DNA from: Tenodera sinensis
Lineage: Eukaryota; Arthropoda; Insecta; Mantodea; Mantidae
Direction: 5' to 3'
Length of the DNA stretch: 64,000 nt
Assembly (NCBI GenBank): GCA_030765045.1
Contig: CM060965.1
Span: 150,105,374 to 150,169,373, forward strand
Shown: positions 20,061 to 30,176 of the stretch, piece by piece
How the letters are laid out: every line of letters starts with the position of its first letter
How positions within the stretch are numbered: the stretch's first letter is position 1
Made by a program: the position numbers and the translations under genes
The notes under the pieces: generated by a model
Databases searched by the model: none
What the model saw: the letters and a program-made list of their open reading frames with translations, nothing else
Told to the model about the DNA's origin: nothing

Positions 20061-21401
20061 TAGGGCTCGGAAGTTCATGCCCTAAGAAACACTGAAATAT
20101 GCATGCAAATATGCTCTTAAAAACTTGAAAATATGCCAAGAAATATGCACTATTTAATTAAAACAATTAATGTCCATTTGTAGTAGACAAGACGAGTTAG
20201 TATAAATAATAAAGTTACCTTATTCCTTGGAGGCTGACATTTTTTTTTTTTAATTAACGTCCTCCAACATTGTGTCATATCGGACGATTGGAGGCTGAAG
20301 CAGAAGTGGTCCCACTGCTAGTATTAACTGCTATATTACAGTTCACAACCAACATTTTGCACAAATTTTCAACTGTAAAACATCGTCTGTTGTCTCGCAG
20401 AACACTTTTGTAACGTGAAAAACTTCTCTGCACGTCACAAGATGTTATCGGGGCATATTTAAATGATGTTAACTGTTTCACAGAGAGAGTCAACTCTCTT
20501 GGTGTGACAGATGGTTATCTTTCGAGGATGTCTCAAATACCGCACATCTGTTTATAACTAGAATTTTTTGAAATTACATAATTCACTTTCTCTTTCACTT
20601 TTTGTCCTATGCTACCAGGAACTTAACTTAGATCACATATTGTTTTTTTCAAAGTCAGTAAGTGATTCGTTCAAAGGAGATCCTGCAGCTTCCAATGCCG
20701 TTATGGTTGTTTGGTAGAAAGAAAAATGGGCAGATATGAAACTAAGATCCTCCTTTAACCCAGTGCCTGACAGAATATTTTGCACAGTTTCTATTATGAA
20801 GCATTGTTCGAGTCCAATGAATTAACAACCTCTCCGACTATTTCTATGTGCTCAGCATAATATAAAACTATCGACCCAAGTTCCCCATCGAGTTAACACT
20901 GGTGCAGGAGGAAGTCAGATATTAGGTGCTGTTGATCTAAACAACTTAACTCTTTTAGGAGATTTAACAAAAATTATCTTCGTACTGGACACAAATCTAT
21001 CTACGAATGGGAAAGAATCAGTCTCAGAAATGCTACCAATATGAAAAATATGATACAGATGAAAAAAATAAAAAAGCATTAGAATCATTAAAATATGGAA
21101 TATAGGGGCTATGGTATTGAAATCTTCGTGAGTTGCATCATGTGCAATACTACCAATATGAAAAATACTATCCAGATAGAAAAAAATAACAAAGAACCAT
21201 AAAAATCATTAAAATATGCAATATAGGGGCTATACTATTGAAATATTATGCATTTATCAAAAATCCAGAAAATATGCAATTATATGCATCATAAAATCAT
21301 GTCCAAATAACTGAAAATTCCATAATTCGTGCACATAATGTAAAAACATACATTTTAACCCCTATGAAAAAACATGCAAATGCATGAACTTCCTAGCCCT
21401 A
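20061..21401 (-). mobile_element. hAT element with TIRs and exact 8-bp TSD
   Basis: GTGATAAG flanks it at 20053-20060 and 21402-21409. The TIRs are TAGGGCTCGGAAGTTCATGC and, as reverse complement of the right end, TAGGGCTAGGAAGTTCATGC, matching at 19 of 20 positions. Length is 1341 bp. AT-rich subterminal repeats containing ATGCAAATATGC-like words sit inside both ends. The transposase is broken, so the copy is non-autonomous. Confidence 0.88.
20275..20870 (-). pseudogene. hAT transposase C-terminal half, decayed
   Basis: The open part encodes FKYAPITSCDVQRSFSRYKS, RDNRRCFTVENLCKMLVVNC and a Ser/Thr-rich tail. This is the classic hAT dimerisation domain close to the C terminus. Upstream on the same strand, in other frames, lie FYQTTITALEAAGSPLNESL and an NILSGTG-like segment, consistent with the preceding helical region of CGGBP1-related hAT transposases. 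The N-terminal finger and catalytic core are gone. It resembles the C terminus at 1150-1362 (APVTSCDVKRSFSPYK), so the two elements are relatives, but their TIRs differ. Confidence 0.78.
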
Positions 21402-21409
21402 GTGATAAG

Positions 21410-22111
21410 TTTATCGTCTCTAATAGGGTTGAAAAATGTGAATAAAATGCACTATCCCAGTACCTTTGGTCTATTTATAGCAGTCTTTAATATTTAAAAA
21501 GCAATTGTTGAGACAGAAGCCCAATGCATACATCATACCGCAAATAAAATATTACTAGAATATGATAGCCCCTGGCGCCTTTAAATATAGAATAGACTAC
21601 AGTAAGATACTTCTGGAGAATATAATAGACACGTTTGTATTGCGTACTCATTAACGTCAATCTAGTGATACTGAGAACAAACATAAGAATGCGCAATCCT
21701 GCCATTCTGAACAGGTTGTGTACAGAATATCCTGTATATTTGGTTCATTATATTACGGGTGTGAATAATATAGGTGGCGGCTATTTTAATATGGCTGTGA
21801 TGTACCCTGAGCTAATTTTACATACATGTAGATACGCTAATTTGGAAGCTAAACCTTGCCACTTATTGATATTTAATAATAGCAACCATTTCTTGAAGAT
21901 AACATCCTGTAATTTATCTCCTCTGCGTATACATTCCTGCAGCCATGAACGCAAGTTTTATGTGCAATTGTCAGCAAACAATCGTCTCTTGGCATCAATG
22001 ACTTGCAATTTTTGGACGATCTAAAGCTTGTACGCATGCAATTTGAGATCTGAAAACAATATCCCGCCCAAAGTGCGACGAGATAAACCTAATGAAACAG
22101 CATGTGACCGC
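21410..22111. other. Spacer, nothing recognised
   Basis: A 129-codon open stretch at 21635-22024 has no recognisable family signature and is most likely chance. Confidence 0.4.
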
Positions 22112-22313
22112 GCTGAACGCGGGGTTGCCAGGTCTACTGGTTTTGCAGATCTGCTTTTTTGCAAATCTACTGATCTACTGCTAAAAACTGAACGTACTTC
22201 AAAATCTGCTTTTTATGTATTTACCATTTTTAAACACTATTTTCCTTATATAATTCGCTCTTCCCAAGAAGATATTTAGGCAAGGTACTTCCCTCGTGTA
22301 TAAAAACAAAAGC

Positions 22314-22646
22314 AGTGCCTCCGTAGTGCAGTTGCCTCTGGCGCGAAGGACCCGGGTTCGATCCTCGGTATAGCATGGGTATTTTTCCCCCGCTAGGAGG
22401 TATGGCACGGGGTGTACTCAGCCTCGTTACGTCCCGGGTGGACCAATTGAGGAGCTACTTGTTGAAGTATCGGCCCCAGGTCGCGAAGGCCGCATGCATA
22501 ACTGGCCGGGAGCGCTTACCACGTCCCACCCTCCAGTACTGCACCCCACCAATGACGCCTGTATTGGGCAGAGGTGGGGGACGCAGCAGCTGGGCGGCAA
22601 GACAAGGCCCTTCCTGAACTGTAGCGCTAAGGGTTTAGTTACATTT
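22314..22646 (+). mobile_element. SINE-1, full-length tRNA-derived SINE
   Basis: A tRNA-like head carries an A box (GTAGTGCAGTTG) and a B box (GGTTCGATCC), the internal RNA polymerase III promoter. A body of about 250 bp follows, with ATTGAGGAGCTACTTG, ACTGGCCGGGAG and AATGACGCCTGTA blocks. Perfect 15-bp TSDs TATAAAAACAAAAGC lie at 22299-22313 and 22647-22661. Copies lie at 26560 and 54466(-). Confidence 0.88.
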
Positions 22647-22669
22647 TATAAAAACAAAAGCTTAATATA

Positions 22670-23066
22670 ATCACCTGTATACATAAACAATATACCACAG
22701 CTGTTGTTTCTGAGTTGCGAACTATCCTTGAATGCTACATTAAACCTGAACAAATGAATTCCACTGAAATAGACCAAGTTGAATTCAGGTATCCAAAAGT
22801 ATTTCTTGCTGTGGAAAACGTGTATATTGGTGCCAAAGTTCAAATATCTCTCACAAAATCATCAGTGCCCGACAAATTTGTAAAAGTTTTCAAATTACAC
22901 TGTGTTGATTTTTACGTTGAGTCAGTTCGCGACATACTAAGTCGTTTTTCATTAAGTGATCCTCTTCTCACAACGCTGAAAGTGTTAGAACCAGCTAAAA
23001 TCCAAACAGTTCAGTCAATTGCACCACTTGCTTCTCGGGTTCCTAATTTGGTGAAAACAGAAGAAA
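22670..23066 (+). pseudogene. hAT-related transposase fragment fused by chance to a microsatellite
   Basis: The frame encodes about 115 plausible residues: VFLAVENVYIGAKVQISLTK, KVFKLHCVDFYVESVRDILS, SLSDPLLTTLKVLEPAKI and IAPLASRVPNLV. The pattern (N-x-Y-x-G, a C-x-x-FY helix, RFxxxDPxLxxLxxLxP, then PLA) matches the central helical part of hAT-derived proteins of the KIAA1586-like kind, as I recall them. The open frame continues through the polypyrimidine tract to 24454, but that is repeat, not protein. Both ends of the domain are missing. Confidence 0.55.
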
Positions 23067-23079
23067 TACAACAGATGGA

Positions 23080-23100
23080 CCTCTTCCTCTTCTTCTTCTA

Positions 23101-23132
<32 letters not shown>

Positions 23133-24199
23133 TCTTCTTCCTCTTCTTCTTCCTCTTCTTCTTCCTCTTCTTCTTCCTCTTCTTCTTCCTCTTCTTCTTC
23201 CTCCTCTTCTTCCTCCTCTTCTTCCTCCTCTTCCTCCTCTTCTTCCTCCTCTTCTTCCTCCTCTTCTTCTTCCTCCTCTTCCTCCTCTTCTTCCTCCTCC
23301 TCTTCTTCCTCCACCTCCTCCTCTTCCTCCTCCTCTTCCTCCTCCTCTTCCTCCTCCTCTTCCTATTCTTTTTCCTCTTCTTCCTCCTCCTCTTCCGCCT
23401 CCTCCTCTTCCTCCTCCTTTTCCTCCTCCTTTTCCTCCTCCTCTTCCTCCTCCTTTTCCTCCCCCTCTTCCTCCTCCTCTTCCTCCTCCTCTTCCTCCTC
23501 TTCCGCCTCCTCCTCTTCCTCCTCCTTTTCCTCCTCCTCTTCCTCCTCCTTTTCCTCCTCCTCTTCCTCCTCCTCTTCCTCCTCCTCTTCCTCCTCTTTT
23601 TCCTCCTCTTCTTCCTCCTCCTCTTCCTCCTCTTCTTCCTCCTCCTCTTCTTCCTCCTCTCCTTTCTCCTCTCCTTCCTCCTCTTCCTCCTCCTCTTCCT
23701 CCTCTCCTTCCTCCTCTCCTTCCTCCTAACTCCTCCTCATCACTCCTCCTCTAACTCCTCCTCTTCCTCCTCCTCTTCCTATTCTTTTTCCTCCTCCTCT
23801 TCCTATTCTTTTTCCTCCTCCTCCTCCTCCTCCTCCTCTTCCTCCTCTTCTTCCTCCTCTTCTTCCTCTTCTTCCTCCTCCTCTTCCTCTTTTTCCTCCT
23901 CCTCTTCTTCCTCCTCCTCCTCTTCTTCCTCCTCCTCCTCTTCTTCCTCCTCCTCTTCTTCCTCCTCCTCTTCTTCCTCCTCCTCTTCTTCCTCCTCCTC
24001 TTCATCCTCCTCCTCTTCATCCTCCTCCTCTTCATCCTCCTCCTCTTCATCCTCCTCCTCTTCATCCTCCTCTTCTTCCTCCTCTCCTTCCTCTTCCTCT
24101 TCCTCCTCCTCTTCCTCTTTCTCCTCCTCTTCCTCCTCCACTCCTCTTCCTCCTCCTCTTCCTCCTCTGCTTCCTCCTCTTCCTCTTTCTTCTCTTCCT
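23080..24199. repeat. 1.1-kb polypyrimidine tract (TCC/TTC-rich)
   Basis: For about 1120 bp the plus strand is almost purine-free, built of mixed TTC, TCC and CTT units with a few A or G interruptions such as CTATTC, TTCATCC and CCGCC. Open frames on both strands (Leu/Phe/Ser on plus, Glu/Arg/Lys on minus) are artefacts. Polypurine-polypyrimidine mirror repeats of this size can form triplex DNA. Confidence 0.97.
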
Positions 24200-24220
24200 A
24201 TTAGCGTTGTTAGTGTTGTT

Positions 24221-24224
<4 letters not shown>

Positions 24225-24293
<69 letters not shown>
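24225..24293. repeat. (TTA)n microsatellite
   Basis: About 23 ATT units, just after the polypyrimidine tract. Confidence 0.97.
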
Positions 24294-24297
<4 letters not shown>

Positions 24298-24364
24298 CAA
24301 ACATGTATACACTAAGTACAATTGCCGGTTAAAAAAATCTGCTGTTTTCTCACTCTTTTTACTT

Positions 24365-25240
24365 TTTCTACTCGTAAGTAGGGGAAGTATTGTATTCCAC
24401 CCAAAAATTCGATGTCGAGATTTTACCAGAAATAAATGTTTTGAGACCCCCTGAATCCAAAAAAAAAGCATTTTTAGAAAAAGTTCCGTGTGTGTGTCTG
24501 TGTGTCTGTGTGTCTGTCAGTCTGTCAGTCTGTGGACAGCATAACTCAAAAACGAAAAGTCTGTTAAAAACCGCAGTTGGTATTTAAGTTTAATGTCTTT
24601 CAAGGGTGCGACACGAAGATTTTGAAGAAAATAGCCTCACTCTAAACTATCCTTTACATGGAAAAGTTTTCGAAAATTTTGATTTTCTTGAAAATGGCTC
24701 TAACGATTTTGATTAAAATGTCATATGTTTGAGATATTTTTATGACAAATGAAATGTATATCTTGAATTTTCTGGCTATAGCCCCTGTAGTCTGTATTTA
24801 CTCTGGACGACTTTTGCATAACTGGTAAACCGTTAGAGATAGACCAAATCGTACTATACAAAATATGTAGATCTTGCTAAAATACACAATTTATATCTGA
24901 ATAAATTTTTTTTGTAGGGTGAACCATTTCGGATATATTCCTTGTTATGTGTGTGAGTTTCGGAAAACTTAGAACTTCCATGAAATGGATCATCGTTGTT
25001 CATTTTTTATATGTTAAGTGTGCAATATCAACAGAATCTCAATCCTTTAAAACATTTGACTATCGCAAAAAGCCTACTGTATTCTATGTTCCCGTTGCAC
25101 CTACAAGGAAATAAACAATAAGCTAATTTGTAGAAATGTTTATCTTAACTAACACGAAGAAGATATAGGAATAAGTTTGTAAGACTGGTTATTACAAGAG
25201 TAGAGAAAGTCATGTGAGTGTAGCACATCAGATTTTTTCA
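24365..25240 (+). repeat. Family A repeat, near full-length copy
   Basis: It starts CTACTCGTAAGTAGGGGAAG, has the TGTGTGTCTGTGTGTCTG segment, GGTGCGACACGAAG, CATAACTGGTAAACC and GAACCATTTCGG, and ends GAGTAGAGAAAGTCATGTGA. About 870 bp. It is the copy best suited for building a consensus. It sits inside the hAT carcass. Confidence 0.82.
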
Positions 25241-25291
25241 AATCAAATCTTCTGCTTTTACTTCGGCAGACATGGCAACACTGGCTGAACA

Positions 25292-26106
25292 CCGTGGACT
25301 TAGCTGAGAGGTGACTTTGTGTTCGCGGTCTGTCATTCGAATAGTTCTTCTTGATCCTGAATGGTTCCTGTTCAAGACAGAACCTGTTGATTCCAATGTT
25401 GCAACCTACATCTTTACAGCGTGGACTAAAGGAGCAGCATCATGACGCCCAAGCTGAAAATAACGCCAACATTTTCACCATGTAGCTTCATTTTTTTAAA
25501 TAATACTTTATTTTTTATAATAAGCACGATGCTCTCCTGACCACTGCGCCATGGCAACTGGAATAACAATGTGTGAAGATTAAAACGGAGGTATAGCAGT
25601 CATACCAAGTTCATAAATGATTTCGCTAATCAATTTAAAATTGCCCATTTCCGCGCGCTGCTCTGTATATGGCTGTGGCACGAATCGGAACTACGTAGTA
25701 ATGGTAGTCTGATACATGGCCAACATTATATACTAACATGATAAAACTATCTTTTTTATGAATTCAACGAGCAAAGTTTTTTTTTAAATTTATTTGTTTT
25801 TATTTTTTTTAGAACATGATTGTATTAGGCGATTGTGGTTTTACTTCATTGGGTCATGATGAGACTAGGAGAACTACGTCACTGCAGGTCGGACCATAGT
25901 CTGTCTTTTCCGTTAGCCACGACTCTGTAGAAATGACGTATTTCCTAAAGCAGTGGCGTAACACCGGTAGCTAACGTGGGTTATATAGAGAAGTTGAAAC
26001 CATTCTGCGATAATTTCGTCTCTGAGCAACGAAGAGGCAGAAACCTCAGTACACCTATTACCTCTGTACCTCTTTACTGTCTCTACTAAGTACATACATT
26101 TAGTAG
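25292..26106. other. Spacer, nothing recognised
   Basis: Short ORFs only. Confidence 0.45.
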
Positions 26107-27090
26107 AGCTAGTTTTACATTTCACCTAACAATTCGATACCGGGTTATCACTGGAAATTCACGTTTTGACAGTCCATGAATCATGTATGTATATGGGTTT
26201 GTACTTTTGTCTGTCTGTCTGTCTAAGTAGCATAGTTTAAAAACGAAAAGTGGTTAAATACCAAACTTGGTATTTAAGTTGAATGACATCTAAGGATGCG
26301 ACACTCGGTTCTTAAAACAACCCCTCATCCAAAAAGTATCCTTTAGAAGGACCATTTTCAAAAATATAGAATTTCTAAAAAACGACTTAACGTTTTTATT
26401 AAAATACCACATGCTTAAGATATGTTCATAGTAAAAGAGGTGTATATCTTGAATTTTGTTGGAATAACCTGTGAAGTCCAGTTAATTGTATAATAATTTC
26501 TTGTGCAGTTAACTATTTCCAAGATATTCCTCGTTATTTGTTTACATATACAAATAATAAGGCCGCCTCCGTAGCGCAGCTGGCAGCGCGCTTGACTGTG
26601 GCGTGGAGGACCCGGGTTCGATCCCCGGTACCAGCATGGGGATTTTATCCCCTCTGGGAGGTCTGGCACGGGGTGCACTCAGCCTCGTTAGGTCCCGGGG
26701 GGACCAATTGAGGAGCTACTTGATGGAGAAGTAGCGGCCCCAGGTCGAGAAGACCGCATAACTGGCCGGGAGGGCTCGGGGCGCTGACCACGTCCCACCC
26801 TCCAGTACTGCACCTCACCAATGACGCCTGTAGTGGGCAGAGGTGGGGGACGCAGCGGCTGGGCGGTAGGCCTTGGCCCTTCGTGGGCTGTCGCGCGGGG
26901 TTTACATTTACATACAAATAATATGCTTTTCTCAAATAGAAAGTCATTCGTTCCGTACTTCTTGGTCATTCTATGCCTGTAGTTTATAGCCTACCATTCC
27001 AATAAGGAAATGGACAATAAGGCAATTTCTACAAATACTTATCTGGATTAACATGAAGTAGAGGAATAAACGTTTGTAAGATTTTTTAGA
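26107..27090 (+). repeat. Family A repeat interrupted by a SINE
   Basis: The family A sequence runs from ACAATTCGATACCGG through the TTGTCTGTCTGTCTGTC segment, TGGTATTTAAGTTGAATG and GATGCGACACTCG. It is split at 26548-26923 by SINE-1 and resumes with ATGCTTTTCTCAAATAG and TTAACATGAAGTAGAGG. It is more diverged than the 24365 copy. Confidence 0.72.
26560..26911 (+). mobile_element. SINE-1, full-length copy
   Basis: This is the best-preserved head: CGTAGCGCAGCTGGCAGCGC (A box) and GGTTCGATCCCCGGTACC (B box). The body matches the copy at 22314. TSDs ATACAAATAATA lie at 26548-26559 and 26912-26923. An open minus-strand frame across it is not a gene. Confidence 0.9.
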
Positions 27091-27149
27091 TTTTGTAAAT
27101 CTTTCTGTACAAAATATTGTACAATTTTTGTCGGTCATTCCGCCTATCG

Positions 27150-27690
27150 GTATACCACCAAACTTGGTATTTAAGCTCATTATCTCCAAAATATGTCGCA
27201 AAGATTCACAAGAGAATCCTACGCCTCCAAAGTACCATTTACCTCGAGCACTTATCTATATTTTTTTCAAAATTGCTATAAGTATACTGGTCAAGATACC
27301 ATAATTTAAATTATTTACATGACAAATAAAATAAATAGGTATTTTGAGTCTGTTAAGCATTTCCTTTTCAGAAGGAATTCCAAACCATGAGGGACATATA
27401 AAAATGTAGATTTCTTTATAACATTTCCAAGATAACTGTTTTTATTGCTCTAAATTTTTTTATTCTTAAAGTGGTATTGCAGTTTAGTTGTTCCTCGGAT
27501 GTCATGGAAACAACTTGGAATGTAAACAGCAGTATATACGGTTCCGTTTTGAAGGCTCTAGCTCGATTCCATTTACTCTATACTTCTTGTCTGTAATATG
27601 AAAGTGTAATGTTACTATTTTTACAAACTTAATATAGATTAACCTGAAGTAGATAGAAAAATAAGGTTTCATAACAATAGTTTGTGTAAG
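27150..27690 (+). repeat. Family A repeat, strongly diverged
   Basis: It has CCAAACTTGGTATTTAAG, TATGTCGCAAAGATTC and a late TTAACCTGAAGTAGAT, in the expected order. It directly follows the previous copy, so the two may be a diverged tandem pair. Confidence 0.5.
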
Positions 27691-27995
27691 CTAAACAAAA
27701 TACACTATAGTGGGCAGAAAAATGCTTGGAAATGTAATATTCCATTTCTTTTTCCTACACCTGTGTGTAAAAGAATATCGGGATTTCCGTCTTAGGACTT
27801 AAGATTGATAATATGTAACAGTGATGAAGATTCCATATTAATCATTGTAAAGCATTATAGATAGGCTCGTAATGGTTAAGGATAGTAATAAAGGTTAAAA
27901 AAGCATTTTAATAAATAGTGTTATTATTTATCTATGCCAACAAACTTACTGTTGTGTTTTTAAACATACAAGCCCTGTGTCGACAATGTTTGATA

Positions 27996-28380
27996 GGTAG
28001 AACTGGAACTGAAAAACTCAATGCCAAAGCTGCGATTTCAACCACAGACCCTTCACTTACCAGGCACTTGCTCTAACCATTACGCTACCATTACGGTGTG
28101 ACACCCTGCCAGAAACACACTGAACTCTCGAACCAATTCCTATTTCTCCCGGTAAACCACAAATGCATTCTCACATCAGTAAGTCACTATTGGGCTAATT
28201 GTCTTTGATGTGAGACTGCCTTTATGGTTTACCGGGAGAAACAGGAATTGGTTGTGGAATTCAGTGTCATTCTGGCAGGTTGTCGCAGTAGCTTAATGAT
28301 TAGAGCACCCGCGTGGTAAGCGGAGGGTCTGTGGTTCAAATCTCAGTTGCGGCATTGAGTTTTTCAGTTCCAGTTCTACC
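27996..28380. repeat. 385-bp imperfect palindrome containing a tRNA-like sequence
   Basis: Arms of about 180 bp (27996-28178 and 28206-28380) are reverse complements of one another around a 27-bp spacer. They begin and end with GGTAGAACTGGAACTGAAAA and its complement. The right arm carries a tRNA-like segment (about 28275-28349) with a 7-bp acceptor-like pairing, a D-arm and a B-box-like GGTTCAAATCT, but the T stem does not pair, so it is not a functional tRNA. It is best read as two tRNA-derived SINE copies head to head, or a fold-back element. A shorter relative sits at 36427. Confidence 0.8.
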
Positions 28381-29671
28381 TCCCAAAAATCTTTATTCCT
28401 ATTATGAGGTTATCAAATAAAAATTTCTCAAGTGTCGGAGAATTTAATTTAACACTTAATGTCTCAGAATTAATACAACTGCCAGCGATTGTGTCCGCAT
28501 TTTGACGAGGGGGTCAGTTAATTGGCGAATTTTCCATCCGTATTATATTTAATTTCACACAAAGTAAATTTAGTAATACCAGTTAGTTGAAAATAAAACC
28601 TTTTCATTGGACAATAGTTTGCTTTGATTTACAAAATGCTGAAAGTTTATCTCCTGTGAGGGAGAATGATGTCTACTCCTTAAACACTCGGGGACAGGAC
28701 CATTTGGCGCGAAAAATCTGTGCACATGGCGAATTAATGATCACAGCAGATGTGTTTTTCTCTGCATTCAATATTAAAGTTGAGTAACTGATGGCAGCTA
28801 CCCTTTTCACATTGTATGAAAGACGCTAATATTGTGTTGTTTGCAACAGTTTTCAATCTTTAACAAATTCGTTTGTTTCACCTTTTCAAATGACCGTTTT
28901 TGCAGTAGAAGTGCCAGTTATGAAAAACACTAATTTCAATGTAATGCCCAAGGACTCGAGTCTTTCATTACCAAATAATGTCGATTTTTTCCTAAAACCA
29001 CCATATCTTATTTACAACTTCATCCTCTTTAAAGAATTGAACGAGCGTTGGAAAATCTTGTGGACATATTATCCAGTAATGCTTGACGTTTTTCCCTAAA
29101 ACAAATTTTCAACTGTCTTCAAACGTTCAGGATTAGTGTGGGCGAGGTTTGAATAGTTTTCTAGTTGAGAAAGATGGAAAGATGGAGATGCAGGTTATTT
29201 TGGTATTTCATTGAAGAGAATGCATCAGTGCGTCGCTTTATGATGTGAAATTTGCTGTACTTACTGCAGGGACTAGGAAAGCGAGTTTGTTTATAGAATT
29301 TACATAATAAAACTAAAAACTAATTCTATAATTACTGCCCTTGGATTCGTTTTCTGTAGGAAATTGTGAAATTTTATACTGGTAAGTATAAGTAATAAAC
29401 ATTTTTATGTGTATAATTTGTCGTCACAGCTGTAACGGAGTTTGTGTAAGGATGACGCACAATAATTGAGTATCAAACACCCACCCCAAAACCTTATGTT
29501 CATGCTCGAAATGGCCATTAGTTTTTTGGGCTTAAAATTTTGGATATAATAGATTAAGAAAGACACGAAATTGAGATAAGACATGATCTATCCTGTTATG
29601 TATTGCAAGGTTGTCTATCATTCAAGCAGTGTATAACCACAACATTAGAAGTACATTAATCATGAATGTAT
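28381..29671. other. AT-rich spacer, nothing recognised
   Basis: Short ORFs at 28587 and 28890 have no family signature. Confidence 0.45.
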
Positions 29672-29675
29672 ATAA

Positions 29676-30172
29676 TGTCACCGCGCCCGCCGCATCTAAT
29701 TGCCGACAACAGCAGTGTCACCCATCGCATTATTCTCGGCATTACCGCAAAGGAGCCGAAGGAAAGAGACAGAATGGCCGCATTGTTGGGGCGCTTGCCG
29801 AAAGAGAGAAAAGGATAGAGACTTCGGGAATCTTCTGCTTTGTATTTCACCGCAATAACTGAACTTTCCAGAATAGTGCCTGGGAGATATAAATAGCGGT
29901 AAAGTGCGACAGAAGAGTCAGTCAGACGTATGTGAAGCGTTGAGTAGTCGTGCCGACGGAAAGAAGAGACGTATGCGAAGCGTCGAGGAGTCGTGCCGAC
30001 GGAGAAGGGACAGTTCTTTGTGTTACGAGTTCGGAGCCGTGCTGTTGGAGAATCGGAAAAGACTTTCTTGCTGTTGCAACGAGTGTACAAAGTTACTGTT
30101 TACGGAAATAAAAGTGTTTCTTTATCTCGACTACCTCTGTCTTCTTTACTTTTCAACCCACTAAAAGTCACA
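29676..30172 (+). mobile_element. Solo LTR of a probable Gypsy-type retrotransposon
   Basis: A 497-bp unit starts TGTCACCGCG and ends AAAAGTCACA, with a 4-bp TSD ATAA at 29672-29675 and 30173-30176. It has a TATA box (ATATAAATAG, 29887-29896) and, 215 bp later, a polyadenylation signal AATAAA (30107-30112), the U3-R-U5 order of an LTR. No primer-binding site, polypurine tract or gag-pol lies adjacent, so it is a solo LTR left by recombination. Orientation follows the TATA and poly(A) order. Gypsy is inferred from the TSD length and TG...CA ends only. Confidence 0.68.
29924..30009 (+). repeat. 43-bp tandem duplication inside the solo LTR
   Basis: Two copies, each starting AGACGTATG and containing GAAGCGT and AGTCGTGCCGACGGA, with period 43, lie just downstream of the TATA box. 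They would fall in the transcribed R/U5 part. Confidence 0.85.
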
Positions 30173-30176
30173 ATAA

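Larger units (their letters stand above)
22120..25283. mobile_element. hAT carcass with 8-bp TSD, riddled with later insertions
   Basis: The termini are CGGGGTTGCCAGGTCT on the left and CAGTGTTGCCATGTCT as reverse complement of the right, matching at 13 of 16. They are flanked by GCTGAACG (22112-22119) and GCTGAACA (25284-25291), 7 of 8 identical. CAGTGTTGCCA-type TIRs with 8-bp TSDs are typical of hAT. Inside are a SINE-1, a transposase-like fragment, 1.1 kb of polypyrimidine repeat, a TTA tract and a family A copy. Original hAT sequence is probably 22120-22298, 22662-24350 in part, and 25241-25283. Confidence 0.75.

Noticed and set aside
21635..22024. 129-codon plus-strand ORF as a gene
   Set aside because: No recognisable domain. 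It lies between two transposons in ordinary spacer.
22715..24454. A 579-codon open frame, Leu/Phe then Ser then Ile rich
   Set aside because: Only the first 115 or so codons resemble a protein, a hAT-type fragment. The rest is translated polypyrimidine and TTA microsatellite, with equally long frames on the other strand.
28275..28349. Possible tRNA gene
   Set aside because: The acceptor stem pairs, but the T stem does not, the anticodon stem has a mismatch, and the sequence is embedded in a SINE-like palindrome.
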